NCBI GenBank assembly: GCA_964019155.1 | Contig: OZ025243.1 | Location: 7,397,865 to 7,461,864, forward strand | DNA length: 64,000 nt | Origin: Osedax fenrisi | Lineage: Eukaryota > Annelida > Polychaeta > Sabellida > Siboglinidae | Reading direction: 5' to 3' | In this document: one piece after another, positions 23,925 to 35,175 of the stretch | Layout: every line of letters starts with the position of its first letter | How positions within the stretch are numbered: position 1 is the first letter of the stretch | Position numbers and translations under genes: made by a program | The notes under the pieces: model-generated | Databases searched by the model: none | The model's input: the letters and a program-made list of their open reading frames with translations, nothing else | Told to the model about the DNA's origin: nothing

Positions 23925-26768
23925 GAGCCTAATCATAATATTCCATCTCGACTTCCTAAACATAATATATCTTGTTCTATGTTCAATGCACGGTCAGTTC
24001 GTAATAAGGCTGATATTATACATCAATTAATTATTGATTCTAAAAGTTCTATAGTTGCTATTACTGAGACATGGCTGACAAATAATGACTCTTCCATTCC
24101 TTCACAATTGACTCCAACTAATTTCGATATTATTCAAGCGAACAGATTATCACCATCCCGTGGAGGAGGTTTAGCTATTATTTATTCTTCTGAATTTAAG
24201 CTACTATCATCATCCATTCCAAGTACTATCTCTTGCGAAATACTCAGTTGTCGTTTCTTGTTACATAATTCAATTATTATTCAATTTATTCTTATTTATC
24301 GTCCACCATCATCAATATTTAACAACTTTTTATCTGAACTTGAATCCCTTTTTGAATCAATCTCGACAGATAATTTGATAATTCTTGGTGATTTTAATGT
24401 TCAAGTGAATACACATTCGTTGTGCTCTGAATCATTTAAGAAGCTTATCTATGAATATTCTTACAATCAACTTGTTAATTTTCCAACACATACTAGTGGT
24501 AATACTATTGACTTGATAATTATTCCCCCTGATTCAGCTATTATTTCAAAACCCACTCAAGGTAACCTGATTTCTGACCATTATGTTATTTCTTTTGATA
24601 TACTTGTCTCTCCTTTTATATTGAGTGACCATGTTAAACACTACAGAAACATTTCAAAAATTAATCTACAATTGTTCATCAATTCTGTATATGCTTATAT
24701 ATCTATTCATGATACATCTTTAGCGAATTACATATCTTATGATAATTTTAATGATGCACTACGATATTCCCTTGATGCACATTCACCTTTATTAATTAGG
24801 ACCAAGAAATATGGTGCTCACTCTCCTTGGTTTAACAATGACCTTGTTCTTCTAAGGAGAAGACTTCGCTACCATCAGTTGAAATTCAAGCGAAGAAACT
24901 GTTTTACCCATCTTGAATCTTTCAAAAATATAAGATCTTTGTACAAGAAAAAATTATCAGCAGCAAGATCTTCCTTCTATACTGATAAACTTAATAAGTA
25001 TGGCACTTCTACCAAAGAAGCTTTTAAATTAGCTTTTTCTCTAATTGGTAAAAATCGGAATAAAAATCTACCAGATGGTTCTGATGATAATCTGTGTTCT
25101 TTATTTGCTAACTTTTTTCAAAATAAAGTTTTAAAAATAATAGATGATCTTCCTGTAGTAGATTCTATTTATTTTGAAAGTTCACCCTCTTTCTCTGATA
25201 CTCACTGGTCTTATTTTAATTTACCCACTTCTTCTGTTGTCCTTTCTCTCATGTCTTGTTTGAAATCCAATTCCCCACTTGACCCTGTTCCTCTTAATTT
25301 ACTTCGTATTTTATCTCCCTATCTAATTGATATAATTACTGGTATAATTCGTGTATCATTATCTTCATCCATTGTACCACAATCGATGAAGTATGCTTAC
25401 ATCACTCCGATATTAAAGAAACATAATCTCGATTCTTCCATACTATCCAACTATCGTCCTATTTCGCAATTATCATCAATTTCTAAGACTATGGAACGCA
25501 TAGTTGCGCGTCAGCTTATTGATTATATCATATCGAACTCTATTGTGGATTGCTTTCAGAGTGCATACCTTCCCAATCATAGTACAGAAACTGCCCTAAA
25601 CATTGTGTTTAACGATATTATACTATCTATGGATAATAAGGCTTCTTGTTATTTGGTTCTTCTTGATCTGTCTAGTGCCTTTGATACGTTAAATCATATG
25701 ATTCTTTCTTACCGTCTACGTGAAATAGGTATTCATGGACAGGTTCACAACTGGTTGATGTCATTTGTATCTAATAGAATATCTTCGGTAAAGATCAAGT
25801 CATCTTTGTCGGCTCCATTTGATCACACTCATGGCGTTCCTCAAGGATCAGTACTGGGTCCGATTCTTTTTATTTTGTATATTCTTCCCATTAATTTGAT
25901 TTTTAAAAAATACCCAAATATTCGTTATCACCTCTTTGCTGATGACTTACAAATTTATACTTTTTTTCCACCTGGTTCTGATATTGACATAATTCAACTT
26001 TCAATTGCTAACTGTATTAAAGATTTAATCTCTTGGTTTTCCTGTAATTCACTTTCATTAAATATTACTAAAACTGATAGCATTATACTTTCTAGATCTC
26101 TTTCTTCAATTACTCTCACTCATCCATTCCTTATCTCACTTCCTATCTCAAACACCATCACTACTCTAGGTTTTACTATAAATAATGTATTAGATTACTC
26201 AGTACATATATCAAACACTGTCCGCACTGCTAATTATTTCCTGTATAATATAGGCAAGGCTCGCTCTAAGCTAACATTTAATTTAACTAAATCATTATTA
26301 CATTCATTAGTTTGTAGTCGACTTAGATATTGTAATTCGCTTTTAATTAATATTCCGCAAAAATTGATGAAAAAATTCGATTCAATACAACGTAGAGCTG
26401 TTCGCATATTATTTAAGCTAAAGCGTAGTGATTTAACCATATCTATACATTCCATAATGGCGACTCTCGGGTGGTTGCAGTTTCGAGATTTATGCAAGTT
26501 TCGACTTCTATGCATTACTCACAAGGCTATATATATGGGAGTTCCGTCTTACCTATCGAAGGGACTCATAATTCGAACAACTACTCGTCCGAGTCGCAAA
26601 TGTGAGCTGATGAAACTCTCTCTACCGCTTGTCTCATCTATGTATGCAGATGCTGCTTTCACGGTTGCTGCTCCGAAATACTGGAATAGTCTTCCCGATG
26701 AATTACGCACCATGTCATCATTTATGAGTTTTAAATGTCGACTACATACATATATGGTATCATTATAA
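23919..26768 (+). CDS. LINE-D ORF2: APE endonuclease and reverse transcriptase, apparently intact
   Basis: Open from the ORF1 stop to TAA 26766-26768; 929 residues if counted from the first ATG (23979). In that numbering: endonuclease 1 to about 210 with NARSVRNK (3-10), TETWL (catalytic E30), GDFN (137-140) and SDH (199-201); RT with SNYRPISQLSSISKTMERIV, FQSAYLPNHSTETAL, motif A LLDLSSAFDTLN (about 562-571), motif B HGVPQGSVLGPILF and motif C FADD (653-656); then LGFTI, SRLRYC and a C-terminal AAPKYWNSLPDELR. All catalytic motifs are present without a stop or frameshift. This is the standard target-primed reverse transcription protein of a CR1/L2-like LINE. ORF2 translation could use readthrough of the preceding UGA or reinitiation at ATG 23979. 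The element may still be active. Confidence 0.9.
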   Translation, partial: LDEPNHNIPSRLPKHNISCSMFNARSVRNKADIIHQLIIDSKSSIVAITETWLTNNDSSIPSQLTPTNFDIIQANRLSPSRGGGLAIIYSSEFKLLSSSIPSTISCEILSCRFLLHNSIIIQFILIYRPPSSIFNNFLSELESLFESISTDNLIILGDFNVQVNTHSLCSESFKKLIYEYSYNQLVNFPTHTSGNTIDLIIIPPDSAIISKPTQGNLISDHYVISFDILVSPFILSDHVKHYRNISKINLQLFINSVYAYISIHDTSLANYISYDNFNDALRYSLDAHSPLLIRTKKYGAHSPWFNNDLVLLRRRLRYHQLKFKRRNCFTHLESFKNIRSLYKKKLSAARSSFYTDKLNKYGTSTKEAFKLAFSLIGKNRNKNLPDGSDDNLCSLFANFFQNKVLKIIDDLPVVDSIYFESSPSFSDTHWSYFNLPTSSVVLSLMSCLKSNSPLDPVPLNLLRILSPYLIDIITGIIRVSLSSSIVPQSMKYAYITPILKKHNLDSSILSNYRPISQLSSISKTMERIVARQLIDYIISNSIVDCFQSAYLPNHSTETALNIVFNDIILSMDNKASCYLVLLDLSSAFDTLNHMILSYRLREIGIHGQVHNWLMSFVSNRISSVKIKSSLSAPFDHTHGVPQGSVLGPILFILYILPINLIFKKYPNIRYHLFADDLQIYTFFPPGSDIDIIQLSIANCIKDLISWFSCNSLSLNITKTDSIILSRSLSSITLTHPFLISLPISNTITTLGFTINNVLDYSVHISNTVRTANYFLYNIGKARSKLTFNLTKSLLHSLVCSRLRYCNSLLINIPQKLMKKFDSIQRRAVRILFKLKRSDLTISIHSIMATLGWLQFRDLCKFRLLCITHKAIYMGVPSYLSKGLIIRTTTRPSRKCELMKLSLPLVSSMYADAAFTVAAPKYWNSLPDELRTMSSFMSFKCRLHTYMVSL

Positions 26769-26880
26769 TGTCTTCTTTTTAAATTTATTATTATTTGCGT
26801 AACTATTTATTTGTTTTATTATTTCAACTTGACGCACATAAACGTCCATCGTTTTCTGAGTCAATAAACCTTTCTATTAT
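26769..26880 (+). other. LINE-D 3' UTR and tail
   Basis: About 110 bp including gagtcaataaac (containing AATAAA) and a short ATT-repeat tail that merges with satellite tract 7. Matches the LINE-C 3' end. Confidence 0.65.
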
Positions 26881-27850
26881 TATATAACTACAGTATATAA
26901 CTACAGTATATAACTATAGCATATAACTATAGTATATAACTACAGTATATAACTACAGTATATAACTATAGCATATAACTATAGTATATAACTACAGTAT
27001 ATAACTATAGTATATAACTATAGTATATAACTATAGTATATAACTATAGTATATAACTATAGTATATAACTACAGTATATAACTATAGTATATAACTACA
27101 GTATATAACTATAGCATATAACTATAGTATATAACTATAGTATATAACTATAGTATATAACTATAGTATATAACTATAGTATATAACTATAGTATATAAC
27201 TACAGTATATAACTATAGTATATAACTATAGTATATAACTACAGTATATAACTATAGTATATAACTACAGTATATAACTACAGTATATAACTATAGTATA
27301 TAACTATAGTATATAACTATAGTATATAACTACAATATATAACTACAGTATATAACTACAGTATATAACTATAGTATATAACTATAGTATATAACTATAG
27401 TATATAACTATAGCATATAACTATAGTATATAACTAAAGTATATAACTACAGTATATAACTATAGTATATAACTATAGTATATAACTACAGTATATAACT
27501 ATAGTATATAACTACAGTATATAACTACAGTATATAACTATAGTATATAACTATAGTATATAACTATAGTATATAACTACAATATATAACTACAGTATAT
27601 AACTACAGTATATAACTATAGTATATAACTATAGTATATAACTATAGTATATAACTATAGTATATAACTATAGTATATAACTATAGTATATAACTACAAT
27701 ATATAACTACAGTATATAACTACAGTATATAACTATAGTATATAACTATAGTATATAACTATAGTATATAACTATAGCATATAACTATAGTATATAACTA
27801 TAGTATATAACTATAGTATATAACTATAGCATATAACTATAGTATATAAC
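26881..27850. repeat. 13-bp minisatellite, tract 7
   Basis: About 74 units, the right end of the array, ending sharply before unique sequence atcgtactacc. Confidence 0.98.
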
Positions 27851-27985
27851 ATCGTACTACCAATAGCTCAGTATCCGAAGAAAATGGCCGCCCCTTTCAA
27901 TAATAATAATTTTTATGTATTCTGTAATGGACAATGTTTTATTAAAATATATCTAATGAACGGGACAGATAAGGTTTTATTTGTA
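27851..27985 (+). other. unique segment with short ORF, possible first exon
   Basis: An ATG at 27884 in good Kozak context (aaaATGG) opens MAAPFNNNNFYVFCNGQCF and continues 33 codons before dissolving into the (TA)n repeat. The segment is less AT-rich than its flanks. A donor-like gtatat follows TTT at about 27980. No family is recognisable and chance is a real alternative. Confidence 0.2.
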
Positions 27986-28101
<116 letters not shown>

Positions 28102-28324
28102 TAGATATAGTTTATTGGAGTAATTAATGTCGTTCTTTTTTTTCATTTAGTATTCTTTTTCGTTTCTTTCTTCGTTATACAAATGGCTTCAAAATAAGAC
28201 CTTGGTATTTTCGGGTTGTTGCCAGCGAGATATATAAGTTAATAGCAACAATACTATCGATAACAATATAGTATTCATTCATATACAACATATATGATTG
28301 CCTTATAACGAAAGATAATATATG

Positions 28325-28364
<40 letters not shown>

Positions 28365-28367
<3 letters not shown>

Positions 28368-29263
28368 GAAAGTAACCTAATACGGACACTTTAACAATAA
28401 ATGGTCTTAAATTTATATGACTCATTGTTTTTATTCAAAAATTTCAATATATTAATATTTTATGATTATAGATATTATTGTGATTTTAAAATTTTATTTA
28501 ATCTTTTAATTCCATAGATAACGGGGGTGTCCGACGGACACTGTCCGTATTCGGTACCCATGTCCGAATACGGACACCCTGTGTTATAATACGAACACCC
28601 TATATATCACTAGATAAACTATATATTATTGATGAATCAATCAGAAAAGTTACAATTACGTTATTTATAATTCATTTTATAACAAATATATTGTAATTTA
28701 ATTAGTTAATAATTTATTTATTTTTTAATTAATAATACAATTTAAGTATCTAAATAATATTTTTTTTAGAATTAGCTTTATTGGTGGTATTAATATTATA
28801 ACGCACGCGATTTTTATGAAAATCAGAATTGTTCATACGCTGCGCGCTGATTGGTTATAGGGTGTCCGTATTAAGACATTTAGAGTGTCCGTATTAGGAA
28901 CTTATATGACCTCTAGATATATTCTTATAACTTAATGAATATTTGATAAAAAATATAGAAATTAAAAATACAATTTTTAGAATGCTTTATTATTTAATAA
29001 TATAGTTTTATATTTTATATCGATACATTTGTATTATCTTGAGAAAGTTTTAAGTTGACATTTTTTTTCATAAATTCATAAAAAACGTAATAAAAAAATC
29101 AGTTTATTGGATATATTATCAATATTTTGTATAAATAAAATTTTTTTACTATTTTTATGATTATGAATATTTTATTTATCAAACATTTTTTTGTAGGATT
29201 TATGGTTTCTGAGATACAGAGAGTGTCCGTATTCGGCACTGTCCGTATTCGGTTACTTTCCCC
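28365..29263 (+). mobile_element. GGGGAAAG MITE, copy 1 (complete, 899 bp)
   Basis: The left end ggggaaagtaacctaatacg is matched by an inverted right end (cgnnttcggttactttcccc). The element is flanked by TA on both sides (28363-28364, 29264-29265), so it belongs to a TA-targeting superfamily. There is no transposase frame. The motif tccgtatt(c/a)gg and its complement recur about nine times: near the ends, in a central pair around 28528-28575, and at 28865-28900. The same sequence occurs at 33.3, 46.9, 51.7 and 55.1 kb. Confidence 0.85.
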
Positions 29264-30621
29264 TACTTTATTTACACATAAACACGCGTAATAAGTATCT
29301 TCTCTGTTATGAGGTGGTGTTGGTGTTAAAAATGCATTCATTAAATCAAAAGTAGCGGAAAATATATTAAAATAAGCTATCATAATAACTCTTAAGCGGA
29401 CGAGCGCCAATCGGTCTATAAATAGATTGTAACATGTAGGAGATAGGGAATTGCTACGTGTTTTAAAAACCTTAAGACTTTTTATACAATATAGTTATAC
29501 ATTTAATTTTTATTTTATTATGTAGAGTTTATTATATTCTATTTGAAAACAGTGAAACATTTTGTACTTCAATTACCAATCATAAAATATTTGTTATTGA
29601 AACTTATTATTTTTTAATTTTGTATGTTAATTTATTTGTACAATATATTTTCTTTATGACTAAAATTAAAAAGTGTCACTGTTTTATATAAAGAAAATTA
29701 ATTATATTTATAATGGTGAAGATTTTAATACAATTCAATGAAGGAAAAAAAAGCCTTAGTGTTTTTAAAGTTGGCATTCATGAGAAAATAAAGTTCTGAG
29801 ATAATCGAGTTCAAAGTAAATAGTTATTTGTATGGTAAATTGATGGTGATTTTCATTTATATTGTGTGATATACTATGGAATAACTGATAATATATCAAT
29901 AAAAAACACATATATATATATGAGTACATATGTATCATCATTATAAATATTTATTTCATATGTTACACTAATATATAACTATATATTATTATATATATAC
30001 AAATTTCTATGATAATAATAAATTGTGAAATGAATGACGCTATCAGAATATACAGGTATAAAAGCTTGAATATTCATTGGCTAATGCATGACATGTAGCG
30101 TCGCCTATGTATTCACATATTCATAAAATCAAATTATAAATAAACAACATAATATGACAGTTTCTAATGGTTTTCAAATTGTTTCAATCGATCGAGTATT
30201 CACAATTGTATCATATAATATATATTCTTATAATGTTAACAATTTTGAATAATATTGTGAAAAATAGGGTCTATAAAACATCATTTTTTAGATACTTATA
30301 TGATGATTTATATCACAGTTTTTAGATGTATACATGTAAAAGTAATCAATTATACATATTTTCTCATAAAAAAAAAATGTGTATGATAAAACGAGTGGCG
30401 CTCGTCCCCAAGGGATAATTATCATAACATGTTATTTATAATATCTAATATGTAGTGATTATGTACCGAACAAATATACTGAAACAGTAATAACTATTTT
30501 ATTTATCGAAATAGGACATAATATACATGATATAAGTTTACAAATTATGAAGAAAATTAAATAGAAATAATATTTTATTTAATACATGATATATATATAT
30601 ATACTATATTATAACCATATG
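29264..30621. other. AT-rich sequence with a GC-rich inverted pair
   Basis: A 48-codon minus-strand frame (29410-29267) has no recognisable family. The 12-mer ggacgagcgcca at about 29399 recurs in inverse orientation at about 30392-30403 and could mark the ends of a 1-kb element, but no target duplication is visible. A 34-bp palindrome lies further right (separate entry). Otherwise no feature. Confidence 0.35.
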
Positions 30622-30790
30622 TGATCGTGGCTTAATGGCTTAACAGCTAGCTGTTAGCTATAGATTTAACAGATAATTCAATCAATCGGATAACTAAGTC
30701 GTAGATAGATAATTCCTAATAATAAATCTTGAATTGGATGCGAGAAAGTATGATATGTTTTAGGCCCACGGTATACTTCAATATTATACT
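30622..30790 (+). mobile_element. possible SINE head
   Basis: gatcgtggcttaatggctta resembles the 5' end and A box of the tRNA-like SINE at 34301 (gatcgtgtggctcagttggc). No clear B box follows, so the copy is decayed or the match is coincidental. Confidence 0.25.
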
Positions 30791-30920
30791 ATTTATCACG
30801 TGATATATCCTCTATTATATATAATAGAATGTTGTTGAAAATGCAATAAATTATAGATTTAATTTAATAATAATATAATATTATAATATATAATATAATA
30901 TACAATATAATATTATTAAT

Positions 30921-30954
30921 ATTACAAATACATTATATATAATGTATTTGTAAT
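30921..30954. repeat. 34-bp perfect palindrome
   Basis: attacaaatacattata is followed at once by its exact reverse complement. Can form a cruciform or RNA hairpin; no function is implied. Confidence 0.9.
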
Positions 30955-31283
30955 ACATTTTGTAATTTTCAATATAACCTAATTATAATATAACAAAAGT
31001 AAAAATTCTTTATAAAAATAAAACTTTATAGCAATACATACATGATTATAATATATATATATATATAATTAAGTCATTACTATATAATTATATTTTTTAC
31101 ACATTAAAAATATGATAATCATTAGATAATATAATATATATATGCATATATAATAATTTATTCTACAAATATTATATACTTATTTATTATAGTAATAATA
31201 AAGTAAACATTTTGTATACGTATCATTTTTCTTAAATCGTATATTAAACGAAGTATTCACATCGGCAAAACCCTTTCGTCCAG

Positions 31284-31344
<61 letters not shown>

Positions 31345-31905
31345 CGTATACATTAATTACATATAAATAAAATAGGTAATATCACCTACTATACATATAC
31401 TATTACATATACTAAATAACGTACTAGGCTGGCGTTATACGTGGTTGTGTTGATGATATGTATGCCAATGACGTATTTAAAAGAGCGCTTAAAGATTACA
31501 ATATAGGTTAGTGAACAATATAGGTTAGTGAATGTTTAATCGGATTATAGAAATATATTATCAAATATTTTCTAAGGAATTATTTCATACGCGAAATCGT
31601 GTAATTCGATCGTGAACACGAAACATGAATAGCGCCATCTACATAGGTTCAAACAAATTGTTTATAATGTTAATTCGTATGCAAATATACACCTTTAAAA
31701 ATAAATAATATGTTTTTAATAATTATATGATAAAAATAAGTGTTCATTACTAATATATAATAAACAAATAGTATGTTGGTTTTAAATACTATACCTGTCT
31801 ATTTGGTTAATAAAAGGTAACTTATATTGCATGTAATTTAATAGAACAATTGAAACATGTTTATAGATGCATCACGGCAAACCTATATATATATATATAT
31901 TTCAG
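30955..31905. other. AT-rich sequence with (TA)n
   Basis: Contains a TA tract at 31288-31340, an 18-bp direct duplication (acaatataggttagtgaa) at about 31498-31534 and a tagcgccatcta motif at 31630. No gene seen. Confidence 0.5.
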
Positions 31906-31957
31906 TGATTTTGATACCACTTCCAGCAGCAGCAGGGATTATTATTAATTATCCTGC
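31906..31957 (+). CDS. candidate host exon (hydrophobic or terminal, depending on frame)
   Basis: Preceded by a T-rich acceptor (tatatttcag) and strikingly GC-rich for this window (ccagcagcagcaggg). If joined to the exon at 2333-2369 (GG plus T) it reads GDFDTTSSSSRDYY and stops at TAA 31946-31948, which would make it a terminal exon. If entered with two carried-over bases it reads ILIPLPAAAGIIINYP, then a donor-like gcgtatat after 31957. Only one can be real. No AATAAA lies close downstream, which counts mildly against the terminal reading. Confidence 0.3.
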
Positions 31958-32320
31958 GTATATATGGGAATCTATAGATAGATAGTGTTATATATTTTAT
32001 TCTCAAAATCTTTGATATATAAATATATGTAAACCTATTATATGATATTAATTATTCATAAAGTTATTATTAATATAAATCTAATTGGTAAAATATAATT
32101 TAAAAATAAAAATAATTAATATATATTGATATCATATACATTATATGCAATTAATATTTTTGTAATATGATTTAATATTACATTTGAAAATTTACTTTAT
32201 GCAGAACAATTTACTTAATACCTCTATTTACAGTATCGTAATATAATGAAATACGGTATAAATATATAATTGTTTAAATTAGTAATATAGGTTACTCATA
32301 TAGTAAGTCCAATATATAAC

Positions 32321-32355
<35 letters not shown>

Positions 32356-32591
32356 ACTTATTCGTAATAATAATTTGTAAATAAATTAATATTATAAACT
32401 ACTATATAATACCTATATTATTTAAAATTGTCTTTAAAATAATTACAATATCAATATAACATATTTTAAAAATTAAATGTACACGTAAAATACTGCTTTT
32501 AATTTAATTTCTATTAGAAATTAGCCATTTTAACATGTTAATAATAAAATTAAAACTGGTATATATTAATACACATATTGTCATACTAATA

Positions 32592-32639
<48 letters not shown>

Positions 32640-33342
32640 CACTAATGTATTTAAATAGAGCTAGATGTAATGACATGTTACCCCAAAAATGCGAATCCGT
32701 GCAATAATCGACACGGACAGTATATCCTGGGAGACTTGAGTTAGTGGTTTAGTCATCCATGCATAATGTATTACTTCATTAACACTACTCGTATACACAA
32801 ATATACATTAACACACGCCCACACACACACACACATATATATTACACTCTATATAACTACTCTATTAAATATCTCCATCGAGAAGTGAGCTAATACTGGA
32901 TCGGGCGCCAACTTATTTTTCCTTATTATTTATATTATATAAACTAATACAATTATACATATAATTAAGATTACAAATATAGCTTAAACTAAATTAAATT
33001 ATAATTTAAGAATTACAAATCAGGATATAAATAAGATTAAGATTAACAAGAACGAGTATCAATATACGTTATAGGATATATCGTTATACGTATACCCATA
33101 TACTAGTAGTATTCAGTACAGTATATTGTAGTTTATACTTTATAATACCATATATGGTATTATAAAGAGTAGTTAAGATTTAGTATCGATACGTGTATTA
33201 CATATCTATAATAAAATGAAATATGTTAAATAATCCAGTTTAAATATTATAACTGAAATGTAGTACTGAATAATGTAATTATTTTATTTGTAACCGTCAT
33301 TAAGTATACTCGAGATAAACACAATTAAGGAGATATTATTAT
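31958..33342. other. AT-rich sequence, microsatellites, one GC-richer patch, palindrome
   Basis: TA tracts at 32324-32353 and 32600-32630. The 32680-32900 patch is GC-richer, with a (CA)n run and ggatcgggcgcca; it has no frame and no assignable identity. A 30-bp perfect palindrome lies at 33138-33167. Confidence 0.45.
33138..33167. repeat. 30-bp perfect palindrome
   Basis: ctttataataccata followed directly by its reverse complement. Confidence 0.9.
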
Positions 33343-33707
33343 CATACAACACGATTTTTATGAAAATTAGAATAATTCACACGCTGCACACATAGTGGTT
33401 ACATGGTGTCCGTATTAGCGATGTATATGACCTCTAGATAATGATTATAACGTCATTAATATATATTTGTATTTCATAGTTATACATGTGTATATGATTG
33501 AGAATATTTTAATTTGATTTTAGTTTTTCAAAAATTTAAAAACGTACTAAAAACCAGTTTATTAAGGATATATCAGCATTATTTTAATTAATTAAAAAAT
33601 AAAAATACTTATTTAAAATATTGTGTAATCATGAATAGGTTATTTATTAACAGTAGAATGTATGCTTTCTGAGATATAGAGTGCATCCGTATTCGGATAC
33701 TTTCCCC
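33343..33707 (+). mobile_element. GGGGAAAG MITE, copy 2 (5'-truncated)
   Basis: Starts inside the family sequence (acgatttttatgaaaat) and continues through ggtgtccgtattag to the right terminus ending actttcccc, followed by TA. The left half is missing. Confidence 0.75.
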
Positions 33708-34300
33708 TATTAAGTAATTGTTTTTCTATCTATCTAATCAATAAATCAATGATACTAAAGATAACGACTAGGATTTATTAAGCTATACTAAAGTCTAAAC
33801 ACGTGGTTAACAATAGTGTTAATTCAGCACGCATATATTTCGTATAATATAGATTATATATCCATATATAATTATATATCCATAATATTGTAGGTAATAC
33901 CTACTAAGATATTATATATGTATATTTTAATTTAAAATACCCATCAAAGATCAATCGAAGAAATATTGTACATATACTTTTTTTATTTTTAATATGTTAA
34001 CAATTCTTATATTATATTTATATTATATCTGAATGGTATCTGGTACTGAATATGTTACTGTTGATTATATCATGCATTGTTCGATTCAAATAAATATTTA
34101 CCGCAGAATAATAATTTAAAAAAATAAAATATATGTAAACAAATATAACAACTAAATTATTTAAATATAATGACAATATGAAATATATTGTGTAATACTA
34201 AATACAAATAATTAATGAAAAGCATATCATTAAACTGAATACTAATGGTATACCGAAATATATTACATTAATTATGCATAACTACTTGTGCATACAAACT
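33708..34300. other. AT-rich non-coding sequence
   Basis: No gene, array or RNA gene recognised. Confidence 0.5.
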
Positions 34301-34578
34301 GATCGTGTGGCTCAGTTGGCTAAGGTGTCAGACACACAATCAATATGACGCGGGTTCGAGCTTCATCCATTAACATAGGTCTTAAAATAATATGTTGAAG
34401 TAATCTTATATAATTGTGTATAAATAAATGATTAGCTCACATTAAAATAATAAAATCATTAACACGAGATCGATATCGAAAGGACCATATATGGTTATAA
34501 GTGAAAACTTCATCTAAATTCCTGGATGGGATGAAATGACTTCACCAAATACAAATAACAATAACAATAACAATAACT
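34301..34578 (+). mobile_element. tRNA-derived SINE with (AACAAT)n tail
   Basis: The head carries an A box (tggctcagttgg, 34308-34319) and a B box (ggttcgagctt, 34353-34363) at tRNA-like spacing: a pol III internal promoter. It is not a functional tRNA, because the T stem and acceptor stem do not pair. About 180 bp of body follow, with a 3' segment (cctggatgggatgaaatgac) leading into ataacaataacaataac. This head, body and short-repeat-tail arrangement is that of a SINE. Confidence 0.65.
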
Positions 34579-34780
34579 TATATATTATAATAACTTATAA
34601 GTGATACGTAATCTAAATTGTAATATGTTATTATATAATATTAATGAATACAAATATATAGGCAAATATAGAAATCAAATACCAACAATATCACCAATAA
34701 GTTAGTATCAACTAATGTGTGATATATATTAATGATATTCTATTATATATAATAATAATATAGATGTTAAATATAATATA

Positions 34781-34832
<52 letters not shown>

Positions 34833-35033
34833 TGAGATTATTTAATTAAACATGATTTTATAACTTATATAGTTTATATACTTTTTTTTATACAAATAAT
34901 TTATATTGAACTATTATTATATTTGTTAATCTCAATTAAATGATGCATTCATGTTTATATTTATACAATTATTACCATAAATAAATAAATGTATCATGTT
35001 GTAGATGCATATATATTTACGTATTATAGATTT

Positions 35034-35074
<41 letters not shown>

Positions 35075-35139
35075 TATTCATAACATTTAATATTTTATAT
35101 CGGGTAGTATGGATACATTTCTGGCTCAAAATGTTACTA

Positions 35140-35175
<36 letters not shown>

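Noticed and set aside
29267..29410. Minus-strand frame of about 48 codons beginning beside ggacgagcgcca
   Set aside because: No recognisable motif or splice support; it then runs into MITE sequence.
32880..32920. gggcgccaac as a retroviral-type primer binding site
   Set aside because: ggcgcc is self-complementary, no LTR boundary or gag/pol sequence is nearby.
34301..34372. Functional tRNA gene
   Set aside because: A and B boxes are present, but the acceptor and T stems do not pair and no 3' terminator-like T run follows.
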